Assembly (NCBI GenBank): GCA_014338405.1
Contig: JTDE01022276.1
Coordinates: forward strand, 56,264-120,263
Length of the DNA: 64,000 nt
Reading direction: 5' to 3'
Source: Paragonimus skrjabini miyazakii
Taxonomy: Eukaryota > Platyhelminthes > Trematoda > Plagiorchiida > Troglotrematidae
This document shows positions 37,262 to 50,325 of this stretch, piece by piece; position 1 is the first letter of the stretch, and every line of letters starts with the position of its first letter. The notes beneath the pieces were generated by a model. It had not been told where the DNA came from. It saw only the letters and a list, made by a program, of their open reading frames with translations, and made no database searches. The translations under genes and the position numbers were made by a program.

Positions 37262-40000
37262 GCCATCATCACCATCACAACGGTTTTGAGCCTGACCTGA
37301 TGGTACTGTAACTCTGACCGCCGATCGCACCAACAGTGCAGTGAAATATCCTAGAATAAGAACGTAACTAAATCCGTTAAAAGTTAATAAAAGACCATGC
37401 GGAAGAAATGGGAATCGTGTGAATGCAGGAACACTATTGACTGCGGCGCACCGTCATCCAGCATAGCTTTTCTAGCCTGTGGTTTGAGTGATCACGAGGA
37501 CCCCAGCCAGACAGGCGGCACCTACCCGCTCTACTCAGTGGAACGTTCAAGTCTTCATGACCACGTTGTTGCTCGACGATCCGACAGTTTTACTCATCTG
37601 TTGTTAGCCTAAGTATATAATGCTCGGTACGGTAAACGCCCAGCTGGCATTCGGAGTACGGGACCCAACCGTCACAGACTGTGCAACGCGATTGATTGAC
37701 CAACTGATTGTGTATTTCGAACGTTCCGGCGAACGACAGCATTGCTCCCGCGGTCATTCCGTTTAATGTTAACTGCCGAAGATGACACGGGTCAAACACA
37801 GCAGGTCTGCTGATGTCTTTGTTGCGAACATGCCACGTTTCCTAACCAAAGAGCAAAACAGAACGCACGCAAGCATTATATAACCCTTCTTTTAGCGACT
37901 ACCGCACATCTTTCCGACACTATAGATGACTCTGGTTGGCAAGAATAACTTGTACCTTTGATATCCCTGCTGATATCTCATTCGGCAACATCACATGTTG
38001 ACGTGATAGTGCTATCCAAGTGGGTGAATGTATCGACAATCTCAAGGAGATTGCCTACAGTAAAGTAGATAAGGGTGAGAATGCTCCAGAGGTGAAGTAA
38101 TACTTTACATCTTGAATATGCGAAGCGTATTCCATATAAACCAGCCCAGCCACTCACTTTGTTCATCGTGGTCTGCATGTTTTTGTCAGAGGGGTTAAGT
38201 AAGACAGTGTCATCCGCACCCTCCATGTCGGTCAACCTAGCACCAGAAAGAAACTGAACACCAAGCCCACTGGACCCTGGATTGTCGTCCATGGCCAAAT
38301 TGAACAGGAAGAGAGATCAGTTACCCCTGACGAACCCCACTAGGAGTGGTGCACGCCCGAAACAGTTGTCTATGAACCTTCGCCCTACCTATACAGTGAG
38401 CATACAGTGATCTCAACAAGTTCACGTATTTCTCTGAAAATCCTTTGCGAAGAAGGCAGTTCCAGAGAAAGCTACGAGCAACCGAACCAAAAGCAGCCTT
38501 TAGGTCTAGAGAGACCACAACCGTGGGCTGCCCACAAGAATGCCGATGCACTGTGATCCGTCGCAAGATGAAAATGTGATCAACGCACCCACGACCAGTC
38601 TGGGATCCTGGCTGTTCCTCACATATATGACTTTCTTTGACCTTAGTGAGCCGAAGTGATATAATGCCAGTGAGCAACTTGGACGCAACAAACACTAAAC
38701 TGATGCCCATATAATTATCACATGCACCTCCGACCTACTTTCTGAAAAAAGGAGTTACTGTTGGTAGATACCAACCGCAAAGTACTTCTGCAGTTTCCCA
38801 GTCCGTCTAAGGAAGTTCTGTCAGTTCTGACTGCAGTCTCCCTCCATCACCTTTAGAAAAGAAAAGAGGTTCTAATCCACGAGTCTTGATGAACTTCAGT
38901 AACGAACTCCAGAACCACTGCTGCTTCCGACAGAAGGCCATCTGAAACGTAGCAGCTGACTATTCGGGTCATGTCTGGTAGAGGTCAGCTGAACTGTTCT
39001 TCAAAACGTTCATCTCAGCGGTCAAGTCGACGCGATTGGCTGGTAATTAGTGAACCATGTTTTCGATATGTGGTCTCATTTACACCGACTCTACGGCCGG
39101 TATAACCACGGTTCAGGGAAAAACTTTCTGTCATTTCTAGGTGAAAAGGCTCGTTCCGTCTCTTTCGACTGTTCGACTAAGTGGTGTTCACGGTCTTTGC
39201 GCAAGCTTTTGGGCAACTTACTTCAAAGATCTCGACGGTCGTCATCATATTCAGAATCAGATGGAATCTAGCGATGCTTGTTCAAGAGAGTCGTCGGTGT
39301 GACAGAAATCCAGTTCTATCGCAGCTGAACAGCTCTTTCGGAACACACTTCGTCACAGCACACTTTCATAGATGTTGCAGTTTGTTCCCAGTGTTCACTA
39401 GGTTTTCTCATCCGAATACAACTAGACAATTTGTTCACTAGTGCTTCTTGGTAGACTTTCTTTAGACTCTCATCGCCCTAATGTTAGTCAATTGGTTTGC
39501 ATTTAGGAGTGTGTCATCTTTAAGCAAATGACAAAACAAAATGGGCATGCACAACAGCATGTTCTGAAGCCATTTGGTTGCTCCAAAATGCATGACAGTC
39601 TTTAACAGAGTGAAGCCCCTGTATGATCGCGTTGTGTCCATGACTGCGAAGCCCAGGGTAGTCTTCATGTAACACACTGCCGGTTTGTGTGCCGAATTTC
39701 CGTGCTCGTGGTATAGAACATGTGAGACGCGCACAGCACCGGCAATCTTTCGTCATTGTCAGTGCGTTGTCCACATATACCAAACACTTAGCCGCCTCCT
39801 CTCTGTAGAGAGACGACGAAGTTCAGCATTAAGATCGCCTGCTAGTATTATGATGTCAGACTGTTTAGTCTGCTTCAGATGTTCAACGAAGGCGACGTAG
39901 AACACATCGTTGGTAGCATCCAGCAGCTATCCGTTAAACCGCACGCCGATGTAATGAAAATTCAACGCTCTGCTGGTTTGCGTTGACTGAATTTAACCGA
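37262..40000 (-). mobile_element. RTE-type retrotransposon (subfamily 2), nearly whole but decayed
   Basis: From high to low coordinates: endonuclease motif DIIILAGDLNAELRRLS (39900-39830), SVKDCHAFWSNQMASEHAVVHAHF (end of endonuclease; family SVxDxRSFWxTxxDSDHALV), linker near 38900, RT blocks SRLTKVKESHICEEQPGSQT, VVVSLDLKAAFGSVARSFLW, CTTPSGVRQG, ARLTDMEGADDTVLLNPSDK (family LEYADD; here MEGADD), then YRALYT and VPPVWLGSS (family CRLPGWGP). The 3' tail has GGCGGTCAGAG, CAGTACCATCAGGTCAGGCT and ends in a TGA-rich run at 37278-37262. Stops and frameshifts make it inactive. It separates the 44 kb and 33 kb coding pieces on the same strand. Confidence 0.88.
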
Positions 40001-43000
40001 TGTATTGAGTCGGACAGCACATAAACGACTGTTCGCTAGCATTCAGTCGGATAAACATTGCTCTGTTCTGGAACTGAGTGCAACTCCCACTTCAGCGTGA
40101 CAACGAGATTCCTTACGATAATGATGAGCAATGTAGGGTCCCTAAACGATGCATGCCTAGCGACTCCCACAAGGCATCATTCCCGGGTGTATGTGATTGC
40201 ATACGCGTGTATACTTATCGTCTTGTTTTCCCGATTTATCCTCTGTAGAGTGCAGTATTATATGCATCTATATTGAACTACTTCCTGCCTTATATTTTTA
40301 GCATTTTTCTTTTCCCAATTTAGACCTTATCACTGATGTCTCCATTTATTTTTGGTTTCACTTTCGTGTTAGCTAATCAGTTAACGAATCAGCACTGACC
40401 GGCTGGACACAAATGACTACCTGATCTCATTCCTTCGGGTTTACGCTAGATACGTAGTGTGAGTGGAATCACATGTGGTGCATCACTTGCGGTGATGACT
40501 GAGGTCAGGCATCCTTTGCCTTCGGCTACTGTAATAGGCTCATTCAAAACGGATACCGCCGACCATGTATCGTGAATGTATCCTGCTTACCGCAATTTTT
40601 ACAGATAACTGTGATGCTGGTTATTGTCATGATGGATTTATCTTCGTCATTAATGTTATTGAGCTAGGTCGACTTATGTCACTGAATAAGCAAACGTAAG
40701 ATTGTACTAACCACGGTGCTCGAAACATTCACGTTCAGTAAAGCTGTTGCATTCCGTGTAGTGACTGGTTATATCTACGATTGAAGCATTAGACAACGAA
40801 TAGCAAATTTACTGTACAGATGTTGAGAGTTCAACCTCACAAATATTTTCACAAACTGTTTTGAATCCACTGAAGTTTAGATATGCCACAGGGGAACATG
40901 ATAATGTCTCTATTAAAAATGAACATCAAAACTTAACACCTTTGTCTTTCGTATAGCGGCATCATAACTGCTCTACGTTATTTTCATTATCACGTTTGCT
41001 GTTTCTAATTTTCTTGAATCTACTCGCTCCTAAGTTTACATCAAAGATACAATGTACATACAGTAACTTAAGAATGTCATAAATTACAACATGGCCATTC
41101 TAGTATAACTCAACTAGTGCGATCATTCCGAGAGCCATAAGGAATGAGTCTGCAATGAAAGGCTTTTTAACTGAACAAAGACCTTAACGACTGTTAAATG
41201 TTTGTTAAACGACAGAGTTAAACAACTTGCTTCCAAACTAAAGGACCATAAGAGTTGCTATTTTGGAATGCTATAAGTCATATCTCGGAGTTGTGTACGG
41301 AAATATGCTCAACTAAAAAAATCACCATTATTAATTTGCAGCATGCAGAACCGTCACATTTGACGGCTATGGTTACTCGGCGGGTGTCCGTTATGTAAAT
41401 TGTAAATTTGAACAAAGTAAACAAGTTTGGTGAACCGACATTTATGGGGGCCATAAACTTCACTGCATATTCACTTGTTATGCAGATGAAAACACAAAAT
41501 ATTCTGGAATAGTTAAACAGATAGCTAATCACGAAATAAAAGTAATAAACAGCGGCGAAGCTTTGCTTACTTGAACAAGTACAACATTGTCAACATCTCC
41601 TTCTGATCACACAACGATGATTTGCATTTCTAAATCTTCAGATTCAGCAAACCGCAATAAACACACCTACTTCTGCTGACTGATCACACGAAAGAAATCC
41701 AACTGAAGTGTACACCCAGCATCTAGTGCATGCTTTGTATTTGAGTTGCAGGGACCAATAGCAGGTGTTCGTTCACGCGAATTAGTAGTTGTCTCTCCGT
41801 TTGACAAGCGTATGCTTTTTCGCAGGTACACTGACAACAGTAGCGTAATTTATACTTGGCATAAAAAGATCACTTGATGCTTGAAAGGGTGAACGGGGGA
41901 TATACAATTGAACAGACAGTGGCCGGTTCTGCGGCAGGGCTGGCTGTTATAGTTGCAACACCCGGGCAACGCTTTATCGAGATGAAAATACCATCTCTGC
42001 AGGACATTGAAAACTGTTAGTTCAACTGTCTCTCTTACTTCTCTGTCTATGTTATACTTCGTGATAAGTTTTAGTAGACAGCTGTTATTGATCAGAATAG
42101 CTTATATTATGCTTTTGGCTTGTTCTAGACTTCTATTGGAGCAAATACGTCTCACATAGTCGAAATTCATTCTGGTTTTATCCCACTTTTTAAGAAAAAT
42201 ATCTTCCGAATTACAGTTATCGGACAAATTAGGGAGGTGTGTAGTAAACCGTTCGCTTTATTAATCATCAGGACAATCAAGATGGCTATTCGGTTATCTG
42301 TTTTCGCTTCCATGCTAAAATCGGTGCAGGGTTGAACAGTGTTCAACGTGATTAGAAGCTCTTCAACTAATCATGAGTTTCCGTGTGTGTCCCGATAATT
42401 ACAACTCCGTCATGGTTCACTGAGTTGATATTGTGATTGTTGAACTTAATTTCATGCATATCTACATAACAAATGAGTGAGATGGCATAAAATTTGTGGC
42501 CGCCATAAATGTTACTCCATCAATATTGTGGGCTCTGTTCAAATATTCAGTCTACCCTACATGGCTGGAGAATCGTCATGCACAGTGCTACAGTACAGAA
42601 CAACTCAAGTTCCTCGTGCCGATCAGCATTAATATTTAATTAAGGTGCTACATATTCTCGCCACGGGGTTATGAGTGCACTCTCATCTCACAACATTCCT
42701 GTCCTGGTTAGCACGGTGCCAGTGACAGTCCCGGCGGCTTTGAAAAACTGGAAGAAAACAGACAGAATCTATTAATCAAAAGTTCCCTGCTGTCAACTTA
42801 GCCTTGAGAAGTTAATCCTTTACTTCACTGTGTTTGTCGGCTCGCCCAATTAGCCGGTAATTATCTTAAAACTGGTATCATCCATGAAGTCGGGTTCAAG
42901 TGCATATGTGTTGTACTTTCTGCTTTGAACAGTCCATGATGGAAACCGTATCCCCTCGAAATTGAAGCGAAATCGTCATATTTGCTTGTACACTTTATTT

Positions 43001-43040
43001 GCTTATCCGTCATGAATATCATATTTATGATAGCTTCACA
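40001..43040. other. no gene recognised
   Basis: AT-rich. The first ~250 bases may hold the 5' end of the RTE element, whose boundary I could not place. Nothing else is identifiable. Confidence 0.45.
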
Positions 43041-43094
43041 AGTGGTTAGCGTCTTTGGTCGCGTATATGCAGCATGTTGTGAGTCGAAATGGGA
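43041..43094 (+). repeat. tRNA-like (SINE-like) fragment
   Basis: AGTGGTTAGCGTCTTTGGTC then GCGTATATGC and GAGTCGAAAT. It shares the order GTGGTT...GTCTTT...GTAT.TGC...TCGAA with 45810-45866, so the two look like diverged copies of one tRNA-derived repeat. Confidence 0.45.
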
Positions 43095-43472
43095 GAAGCG
43101 ATACATTTTCGGTTTTGTACTTTTCTTCAGTGCAATTCCAAAGACATATCGATCAACCGTGTACCTCGTTTATAGAGTTAGAGACTGCACTGACGTTGTG
43201 TGTCCCTTCCCTACCTGCAGCACTAACCAATCCTGTAGCCACTCCCTGCAGCCTATTCATTAACGAGTTCCACTGACAATGACCATTTCTTTCTCGCGAT
43301 TTCCCTTTCTGTAGAAATCAAGTCTGGTTTTCTTAAAGTGGATAAGGTATGGTGTTCTGAATTACGTCCTACTATTCCTACTTATTGAACCGGCCAGAAG
43401 ACAATGTTCACATAACCTTTCAACTTCAACACATCACTGATTCATCTGACTTCACACACCACCGTTTCCATG

Positions 43473-43490
43473 TTTATTTAGTTATTTATT
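43473..43490 (-). terminator. AATAAA signals downstream of the 43627 stop
   Basis: Two AATAAA motifs on the minus strand, 137-154 bases past the TGA at 43627. They support a terminal exon at 43627, and therefore compete with the splice at 43660. Confidence 0.4.
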
Positions 43491-43626
43491 GCCATAGAGA
43501 AGCTATACCAGTTTGAGTTATTTAGCTTTCTGTGAATCACCTAAACATGCTTCTTTGCTTTATGATGTTCTACAGAGTTAATTTGAATGTTGCCTTATTT
43601 TAATCGTTACTATGTTTAGTTGCTCT

Positions 43627-44239
43627 TCAGTCAACATACAGAGTTATTTCGTGACGTACATCGTACTGATTGTTTAGATAATCCATCACTCGACAGATTT
43701 TCTTCCGCACAGGTGACCGTCCTGCTATCATAAGTGAATTTGTTTTCACAATGGGAGATTGCAATTCTGAGATTGCTCGCGTGTCCTCTATCGGTGAACT
43801 TGGCCCTTCTGTCTTTTCCGTTACATTTGACGATGTGGAACACTGGTCTTTGTGTAGGCTGTGTACATCAAGACCAAGTTGTGCAAAAAGTTTGTCTAGA
43901 TCCATTACTACTGACGCTTTTGCTTTCCGTAGTCGTTTGCGCACTGCATCAAATGTGTAGTCTTGCGTTTGGTCCGATTCCATATCTTGTCGATTAAGCT
44001 TGGGAGGTGGTTCGTTGAAGTGAACCCAGATTGATCGAAGTCTTTTGACTAGCCATTCCGGTAAACACAAATGGTGACAGTCCTGTATATCCTGTGGGTT
44101 TAACTCTCTTGGTTTGTCCGGCTTTCTGTATACTGGAACCAGTTCCTGGAAGGACGCATGATTTCGTTCCATTGAGTGTAAGTGCTCGTCCGAAACTGGC
44201 CTTCGAACTGGACGACCGGACTTCACCACACTTTCTTTT
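43627..44239 (-). CDS. uncharacterised protein, 3' or internal exon
   Basis: Not recognised. After the acceptor TTTTACGTGCCTTACAG the frame reads KESVVKSGRPVRRPVSDEHL, HSMERNHASFQELVPVYRKP, DKPRELNPQDIQDCHHLCLP, EWLVKRLRSIWVHFNEPPPK, then a Lys/Arg-rich stretch VRKRLRKAKASVVMDLDKLF and a Ser/Thr-rich tail. It is open for 203 codons to TGA at 43627. A donor GAT/GTACGT at 43660-43659 would end the exon in phase 0 and could join the exon at 33456. Reading is consistent along its whole length and the opposite-strand frames look like shadows. The start of the gene lies at higher coordinates; the entering phase (one base of a split codon) does not match the exon at 47971 directly, so at least one exon is missing between. 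Confidence 0.6.
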
Positions 44240-44310
44240 CTGTAAGGCACGTAAAAGTCAAGCAGTGAATTTTGGTACATTATAATGGTTACATATTTAC
44301 AAACTACCAT

Positions 44311-47300
44311 TTAAATACTTAACTTAAGTTTTCCAAGACCATTTGTTTTGGTTTTAATGTGAACATTTTGAAAGTATCAAAGTTCCAACTTAACAATTGC
44401 CTAACAGATTAGGATCACTAAAATCACAATGTCTGTCAGGGTCTTTTGCATCTGCATTGTAGTATTACTTTCAGAAGACTCACCGAAACACGGTTTTTGA
44501 CTCCTTGTGTCCGACGGGTTTAAGGCTCAAAGATATGCGGGGCTTTGATGAGTGACCTAGGCATTCGATATGTCTGGCCACGTTGGAAGACACATTAAGT
44601 CCTCTCCTCGACATTGAGTAATTTTGAATTAAAGCTATATGTAAAAATTACATAATTTTGTGATATATTTAACATCGTTGTGTGTTAGGCGGTCGGAAAC
44701 CTGCATGGAAAAAACCTATTCTTATTCGAAACTTTCTTATTCAATGAATCATTTCAAAAAACACCGACACGATTGACTGCTGTTTACCGAGCCCAGAGAG
44801 TCCTTCATAAAATACAGTCGGCGGTGAGTTAAATTTGTATACGAAGTTTGAAGAGGCTCTTGCGAACTACAGTGAGAAAATTTATAGAGACTAGTTTACA
44901 TCTGAAAACAGACCGGACCTCAGTCGATAGAAAACTTCGGGAAACATTTGTCTTTGAGATGAGAAAATAACTACTTGAGTGTCATGAGTAGTATGCGTAT
45001 TAAAATCAGAAACATACCAGTTGACAAGTATCTAAGTCACCCTACCAAGTAAGGAAAGGTTCATTTATTGGACAGTGGACGTCCAACTGCCATTTGAATT
45101 GCATTCCTGTATCAGACCGCTTTAAAGCAGGGAGGAAGATATATAGATATGATTGCACCTCACTGAACACAGGCGTTAACTTGCACAGAAGAAGTTTCTC
45201 TGCTCAACCGAGAGAGAACTGCCGTTTGTAAATGAAAATAGTACTCCGTAAACAACTGTTAAATAGAAACGCTGACCAATAAGTTCTGAAAATAGGGTAA
45301 ACAGTAAATAATGTCCATATAAATAAGGAGGTATCAGTTAGTTGGAATAATGTGTTTTGGTCGCTTTAAGAAATAAGGTTGTAATAAATATTTTGTAAAC
45401 CGTGTTATTCAAAGTGCACCTTCATGTTGCCAGTTCTTTTTTCAGCGTGTTTCTTTTGAGGCTCAAGAAGTTCCAAAATGTCGATGTTATTATCATTGTT
45501 CTAGGAAGGTTAGGTGCATTCCGCTTCCACTGATCTACTTTCAGAGATCTTTTCTATATCTGGTTTAAAGATATGCACCTAAGTTTACCTGGTTTGCCAA
45601 AACATTTGGAAGGTTTGATTACATGGGAACGCACAGTCAAGTTGTCGATGGTAATTCTCAAACCGATGAATATTTCACACTTTATTCAATTGAGCTTTCC
45701 CTTACGCTGATGTGTTTTCCATCTTTATTCGGAAAAGTCGACATAATTCGCATGAGTTTTTCGTGTATCTGATTATTTCGGATGAATATTTCACTTCAAA
45801 ATTTCACTTGTGGTTGTTAGTGTCTTTTGTAGGGGTATGCGATTTCTTTCTCTGGTTCGAATCCAGCTGAAGCCCTGGTTGACTCTCAGTCAACAATTTG
45901 CCATACCACTCGCTGATAAGTGAAAATCGTTAGCACCTGTCTCATTTTCTTTTATATATTCGGAAACTGGCTCTTTTTGGGAATGAATTTTTCGTGACCA
46001 ATCTGGATATCACCGACATATCGTACCAATGCCCTCCCGAAAATTAACCGTGTGCTTGGCAGATAGCCGGCTACGTAAAAGTTTGTCATGTCCTATCCCC
46101 TAATCACAACTAGTTTTCTCAACTTTATAGCCTTGAATTTGGAATTAAAACACCAATACTTATTTGATGAGAAGCCCTTTTAGAGTGCTGAACATTATGA
46201 GGTATTAATTTTTTAGTAAAATCTCTATATATAGTAAACCTGTGATGTAAATGTTTGAATCTTATGGATAATTTTCCTTGAGCTTTTGAGAAAATGTCTA
46301 AGAGACAATCGTGCTACAATCACTACTCGCTGCACCCTTGCTGACTCAAATTCTTCTTGACATTTCTGTTTCAAAACACCGAGTTTCATCACCACCTTCA
46401 CTTAAGGCAGTAGTTTACTGCTGTTCTGCCCACCTGGTGTCTGCATGAACGGTGATTCACACGAACCAAACATTTTGCGTTGGCACCTTTGAAATAATTG
46501 ATTGTTAACCCTTGCGACGTCGTCGTCGTTGACATTTTGGATAACCTTCTAAGGTAATCCTGCGGTTAAGCAGTCATAGTTTGCAAGAGTTATTTGGTTT
46601 CAATATCACGCGATTATTTATTTCTGTCTGTTTTTTCCGTCTGATTACAAGTATATGTTTCGACAAATTCCCACCATTTTTTTGTATGAAATTTATACAT
46701 ATGTGTATATTTGTTACTTGTCATTTCATTATTGCGCTTAAGTTTCTATCGGGTTATCTTTTCAGACATTGTAATACTCTAGTCTGTCCGCTAGTTTCAC
46801 TGACATTTTACACTAGTTTGTTTAGCCACTAAATCATTCATATCGATATTGATCAACCGTCATACGCATGGCAGTAAACGAAGGGTTCCGAGATCACTTT
46901 AGGTTAAGCTAACCACATCATTGTGTTGTCGGTGATTGTTTCATCATATGCTTTTCCATATGATATTATTGAATTGATGCCCAAGCCCTGTCTACATTGA
47001 ATATAATTATTCAGTTTTCATGGATAATCCAATAGATAATAGGTATGGAAACTCAGATTCACGTAACTGCTGTTCGTTTTATAGACCAAATTATTCCATA
47101 AGTATCGTTTGAGACACGTCAACATATCTGTTTTCTTGAATTTAATTCATCGATTTAACGTACTTCGTAACTGGATGATGAACAGTGGTTTATAGTGTCA
47201 GTTTGCTACCCGTCTTTTTCCCTGATTCGAAAAATTGACCTCTTTATGTCATGGTTGCTAACAAAATTGTTACACTTAGTCATTATTGTCTCTGCTAACC

Positions 47301-47970
47301 AGTTTGAATCATATGAACGATACAGTAGTTTTACAGCATACGTATGTGAGTGATGGCAGCACAGTCGGTGATGACTGTATTATTGGAGGATTTGCAGCAT
47401 AAATACTTGTTGGAAACTGTAAAGCGTCAAACAACGATGTGATCTTGCACTGTTATTATCTAGTCAGCTCTAATAAACCATGTGGCAGTAACTATCTTGG
47501 GAACATTACACCAATTTGACACAGCCAGTAGCATGCATACATTTGGATAACTGTCAGCCTTTCCAATTAATATTATTTTTTCTGGAACTTTATACAATAC
47601 TCCTTACTGTTATTGCTGTTATGAACGGCGGTCCGAACCATAATACAGTCTTTATGTGTTCAGCCTAAGCATTCGCGAATCTAGCCAGTCTTGTGGTTCA
47701 AATGAGCCAACAAATTGTGATATATGGGCACATTGTTAAAGCTGCGATCCCAAGGCTCACTATCACTGTAATTTGATAATGAGGTTGGTTGTTCATATGA
47801 TCAACAGCATATAACTAGACCAAGGGAATGATAATGATCAAACGACTTCATTGAGTGTTTCCTTGGGTAAGTTGGTGACATCTGTATTAACTAATCATAC
47901 AGTGATCTGGAGGCGGGTAAACCTTGTTTAAAAAACATGTTAGAATGTTTGAAAAATGTGTGTGACATAC
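44311..47970. other. no gene recognised apart from the tRNA-like fragment
   Basis: Strongly AT-rich. The plus frame 46581-46832 is T-rich and hydrophobic by composition only. Probably intron of the minus-strand gene. Confidence 0.45.
45810..45866 (+). repeat. tRNA-like (SINE-like) fragment with perfect B-box
   Basis: TGGTTGTTAGTGTCTTTTGT then GGTTCGAATCC at 45854-45864, an exact Pol III B-box. The left part is A-box-like. Diverged copy at 43041. Arms do not form a sound cloverleaf. Confidence 0.5.
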
Positions 47971-48138
47971 CTTCTATATGTGATGGTCTTTCAGCTTGCA
48001 TTGTTCGGTTGAATAGTACTTTCCTTTGTCGTTGATTGCGTCGTTTTCGAATTTCTTCAATGTCTTGTCTTTTAAACATTCTTCCTTCGTCACGTTTTCG
48101 TGAATGTGAAATACAGAGAGTATCACAATGATTTTTTT
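47971..48138 (-). CDS. uncharacterised small internal exon
   Basis: Not recognised. Bounded by the acceptor GGTCTTTTCAG and the donor GAAG/GTATGT. It gives 168 bases reading KNHCDTLCISHSRKRDEGRM, FKRQDIEEIRKRRNQRQRKV and LFNRTMQAERPSHIE plus one base of a split codon. The Arg/Lys-rich helix-like centre (IEEIRKRRNQRQRKV) argues for coding. Same strand as the exons at 44 kb and 33 kb; membership in one gene is an inference. Confidence 0.5.
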
Positions 48139-49439
48139 CTGAAAAGACCATTCTATTGCAGATTACAATGGTATATTGTTTGTTGATTAAAAATTTAAAT
48201 GACTTCCTACACTGCGGTAATCTGTATACATTCATTTCAAGTCCACAGCATAAGCGACCTGTCAGCTGTTTGCATCACACGCTGTAGAACTTTCTTCTTC
48301 AAATCTTTATAGACAACTTAATAACCAAAAAATGTATACCCGATACATGAAATTCACTTTGGGGTTTTGGGAAACCTAGAGGATTGCAGCGTCGGTTTAT
48401 AGATGAATATAGTGAGATACTCTCAGATTGTTAGAGTATTCTAACTGAAGCACACTTATCACAAGCTAGAGACATTTTGAGTGAGCTACTGTGTCTCGTG
48501 CAATTAACTATGCATCACGACCATGTGGCTACAGTCACTGCTGAGCTAACACACTACCCGCCGCCAAATGAAGTGCAGTTCATTAAGGCCCAGTAAGAGT
48601 GCTATAAGGACCACACATTGTGACGTATAAATTGTCGTGCTTACTCTATGTATACTCACTAAAGTACGGTTAAAAACTGCTCAGCGTGTCACAGATTTTA
48701 TCTCGCAATCATCCCCAAGCTAACGGGCCTCCGTGATTTGATGCTCTCTTATGAGTCACCCCCGTGCACAGACAACAGCAATGGATGATCTGCCAGACTA
48801 GTTACGGCCTGCATGGGGTCTTTCGGAGAACATGAGACAGGTGTACTATCATACAACCTAAGAATCGCGAACGCTATGATAAAAGCTTGTTGTAGGATCG
48901 TTCACAACACCAATGAAGCTCTGAGGGTATGTCAGATAACGTTCAAAAACCAAGACGGAGCGCGATGTTGACGGATTAACATGAAAATAAAGTTGTTGGG
49001 ACCTGCGACAAGGTTCGGCTGATAGTTTGACACTATGCTTTTGTCTGCTTCCAAAGTTATATGCAGATACCCCTGTTGGACAACGCCGTGCTAAATTCTG
49101 TCAAACCAATCTTTACTGTTGTAGACGTGGAACGAGTGCTGAAGGTCATCCATGTCGCACACTACCGGAGAATTGAAAATAACCGGTAATTGAGCCTGGT
49201 TACAAGAAAAGCAAACGCTTGAAGGTTGTCAACGACCCGCCGATGAAAATAAATGTTATGCTATGTGAAGTGACAGAGCTGTTGGTGGCTCATTCTCTCC
49301 AAGAGCACTTAGACGGCCCCAAGCTCCTCATTGAAAGTTGGCTACAGTGGTTTTGATTAGTAAACCTGCTGCCTTTCAGAGGGTGATCGAGGGTAGTTAA
49401 AGCTGGAACCAATAGTGCAAATATTGTGTTTCTTGATGC
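48139..49439. other. no gene recognised; may include decayed RTE 5' part
   Basis: From about 48500 the sequence is less AT-rich and leads into RTE coding at 49440, so it could be the broken RT domain of that copy. No RT block is readable. Confidence 0.35.
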
Positions 49440-50325
49440 CGTTAGATAATGAAGTCATGTCAGTCGCTGACCGGCTTGTACACCTGGGAAGCTGTATTAG
49501 CGGCGACACAGTTGTAGGGGATGAAATGGTAACGCTTGTCTGTATGGCTAAGGTGGTGTTCGTTATTTCAGAACACTTCTGGCGACGAAAGAGGTGTCTC
49601 TCTGATGCTTAAACGTGAGGGTTGTGTTACTTTACGGCAGCAAAACTTGGCCACTCAATTAGAAGATGTGAATCGTCTTCAGGTATCCCACCATTGATTT
49701 CTGCGTTCGATGGCTCGCATCGGGTGGCAACGGCGATTAAGCAACGAGGAGGTTAGGGGGCACATACTTAGTTGGTTAGATCATGTACTAAGGACGCCAG
49801 CTAGTCGTCTATCACACCGACCACTCTTTGCTGACGCTGCGGCCGATTGGCGTAAGGTGTGAGATGAACAGATGATGACCTGGCGTAGGCAAATTAACTC
49901 TTTCACAAAGGGGGTGTTCACTGTAGATCAGGTTCATCTTCCAGGTTGAGGCCGTCGCGACTCACAGAGCCGGTGGCTAGGGATGTTGTTCGAGATAGCG
50001 GTTTATCGAGCTCATTGGCGTGAATGTTGTCGTTGATTATTCCAGTTGTCTGTGAAATGAGTGCATTTAATGACGCGGAACAGTGGTAATCGTGAGGAAG
50101 TTGTCTCGTTAATGACGCCTTACATTTAACTACAACTGGGTTGTTTGCAAGGTGTGGGCACCGTGATATTGCATGTTTAAACATAAACGTGGTCAGGTCC
50201 CTTTCTGACCCCTTCTTTTTTCCTCCCTCTTCCTATACAGGGTTTGCTTTTTTTTCCCTCGTAGTTGTGCGGCGTTTAAGCATCGGTGTGAACCACTGAT
50301 GTATTGCTGTCTGTGATTATGATGA
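49440..50325 (+). mobile_element. RTE retrotransposon remnant (subfamily 1), C-terminus and complete 3' tail
   Basis: Reads SVADRLVHLGSCISGDTVVG, SEHFWRRKRCLSD, FDGSHRVATAIKQR or (in the other frame) LQV...RSMARIGWQRRLSNEEVR, then LSWLDHVLRTPASRLSHRPL, FADAAADWRKV, DEQMMTWRRQINSFTKGVFT, DSQSRWLGMLFEIAVYRAHW. These are the post-RT motifs of RTE-clade elements, with stops and frameshifts. The tail from GACGCCTTACATTTAACTAC to GATTATGATGA at 50325 is the most complete reference for subfamily 1 in the window. Confidence 0.88.

Noticed and set aside
37397..37612. Plus-strand frame of 71 codons
   Set aside because: It is the shadow of the RTE C-terminus, which reads on the minus strand.
43734..43997. 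Plus-strand frames opposite the 44 kb exon
   Set aside because: The minus frame is much longer, bounded by a good acceptor and of normal protein composition; the plus frames are its shadows.
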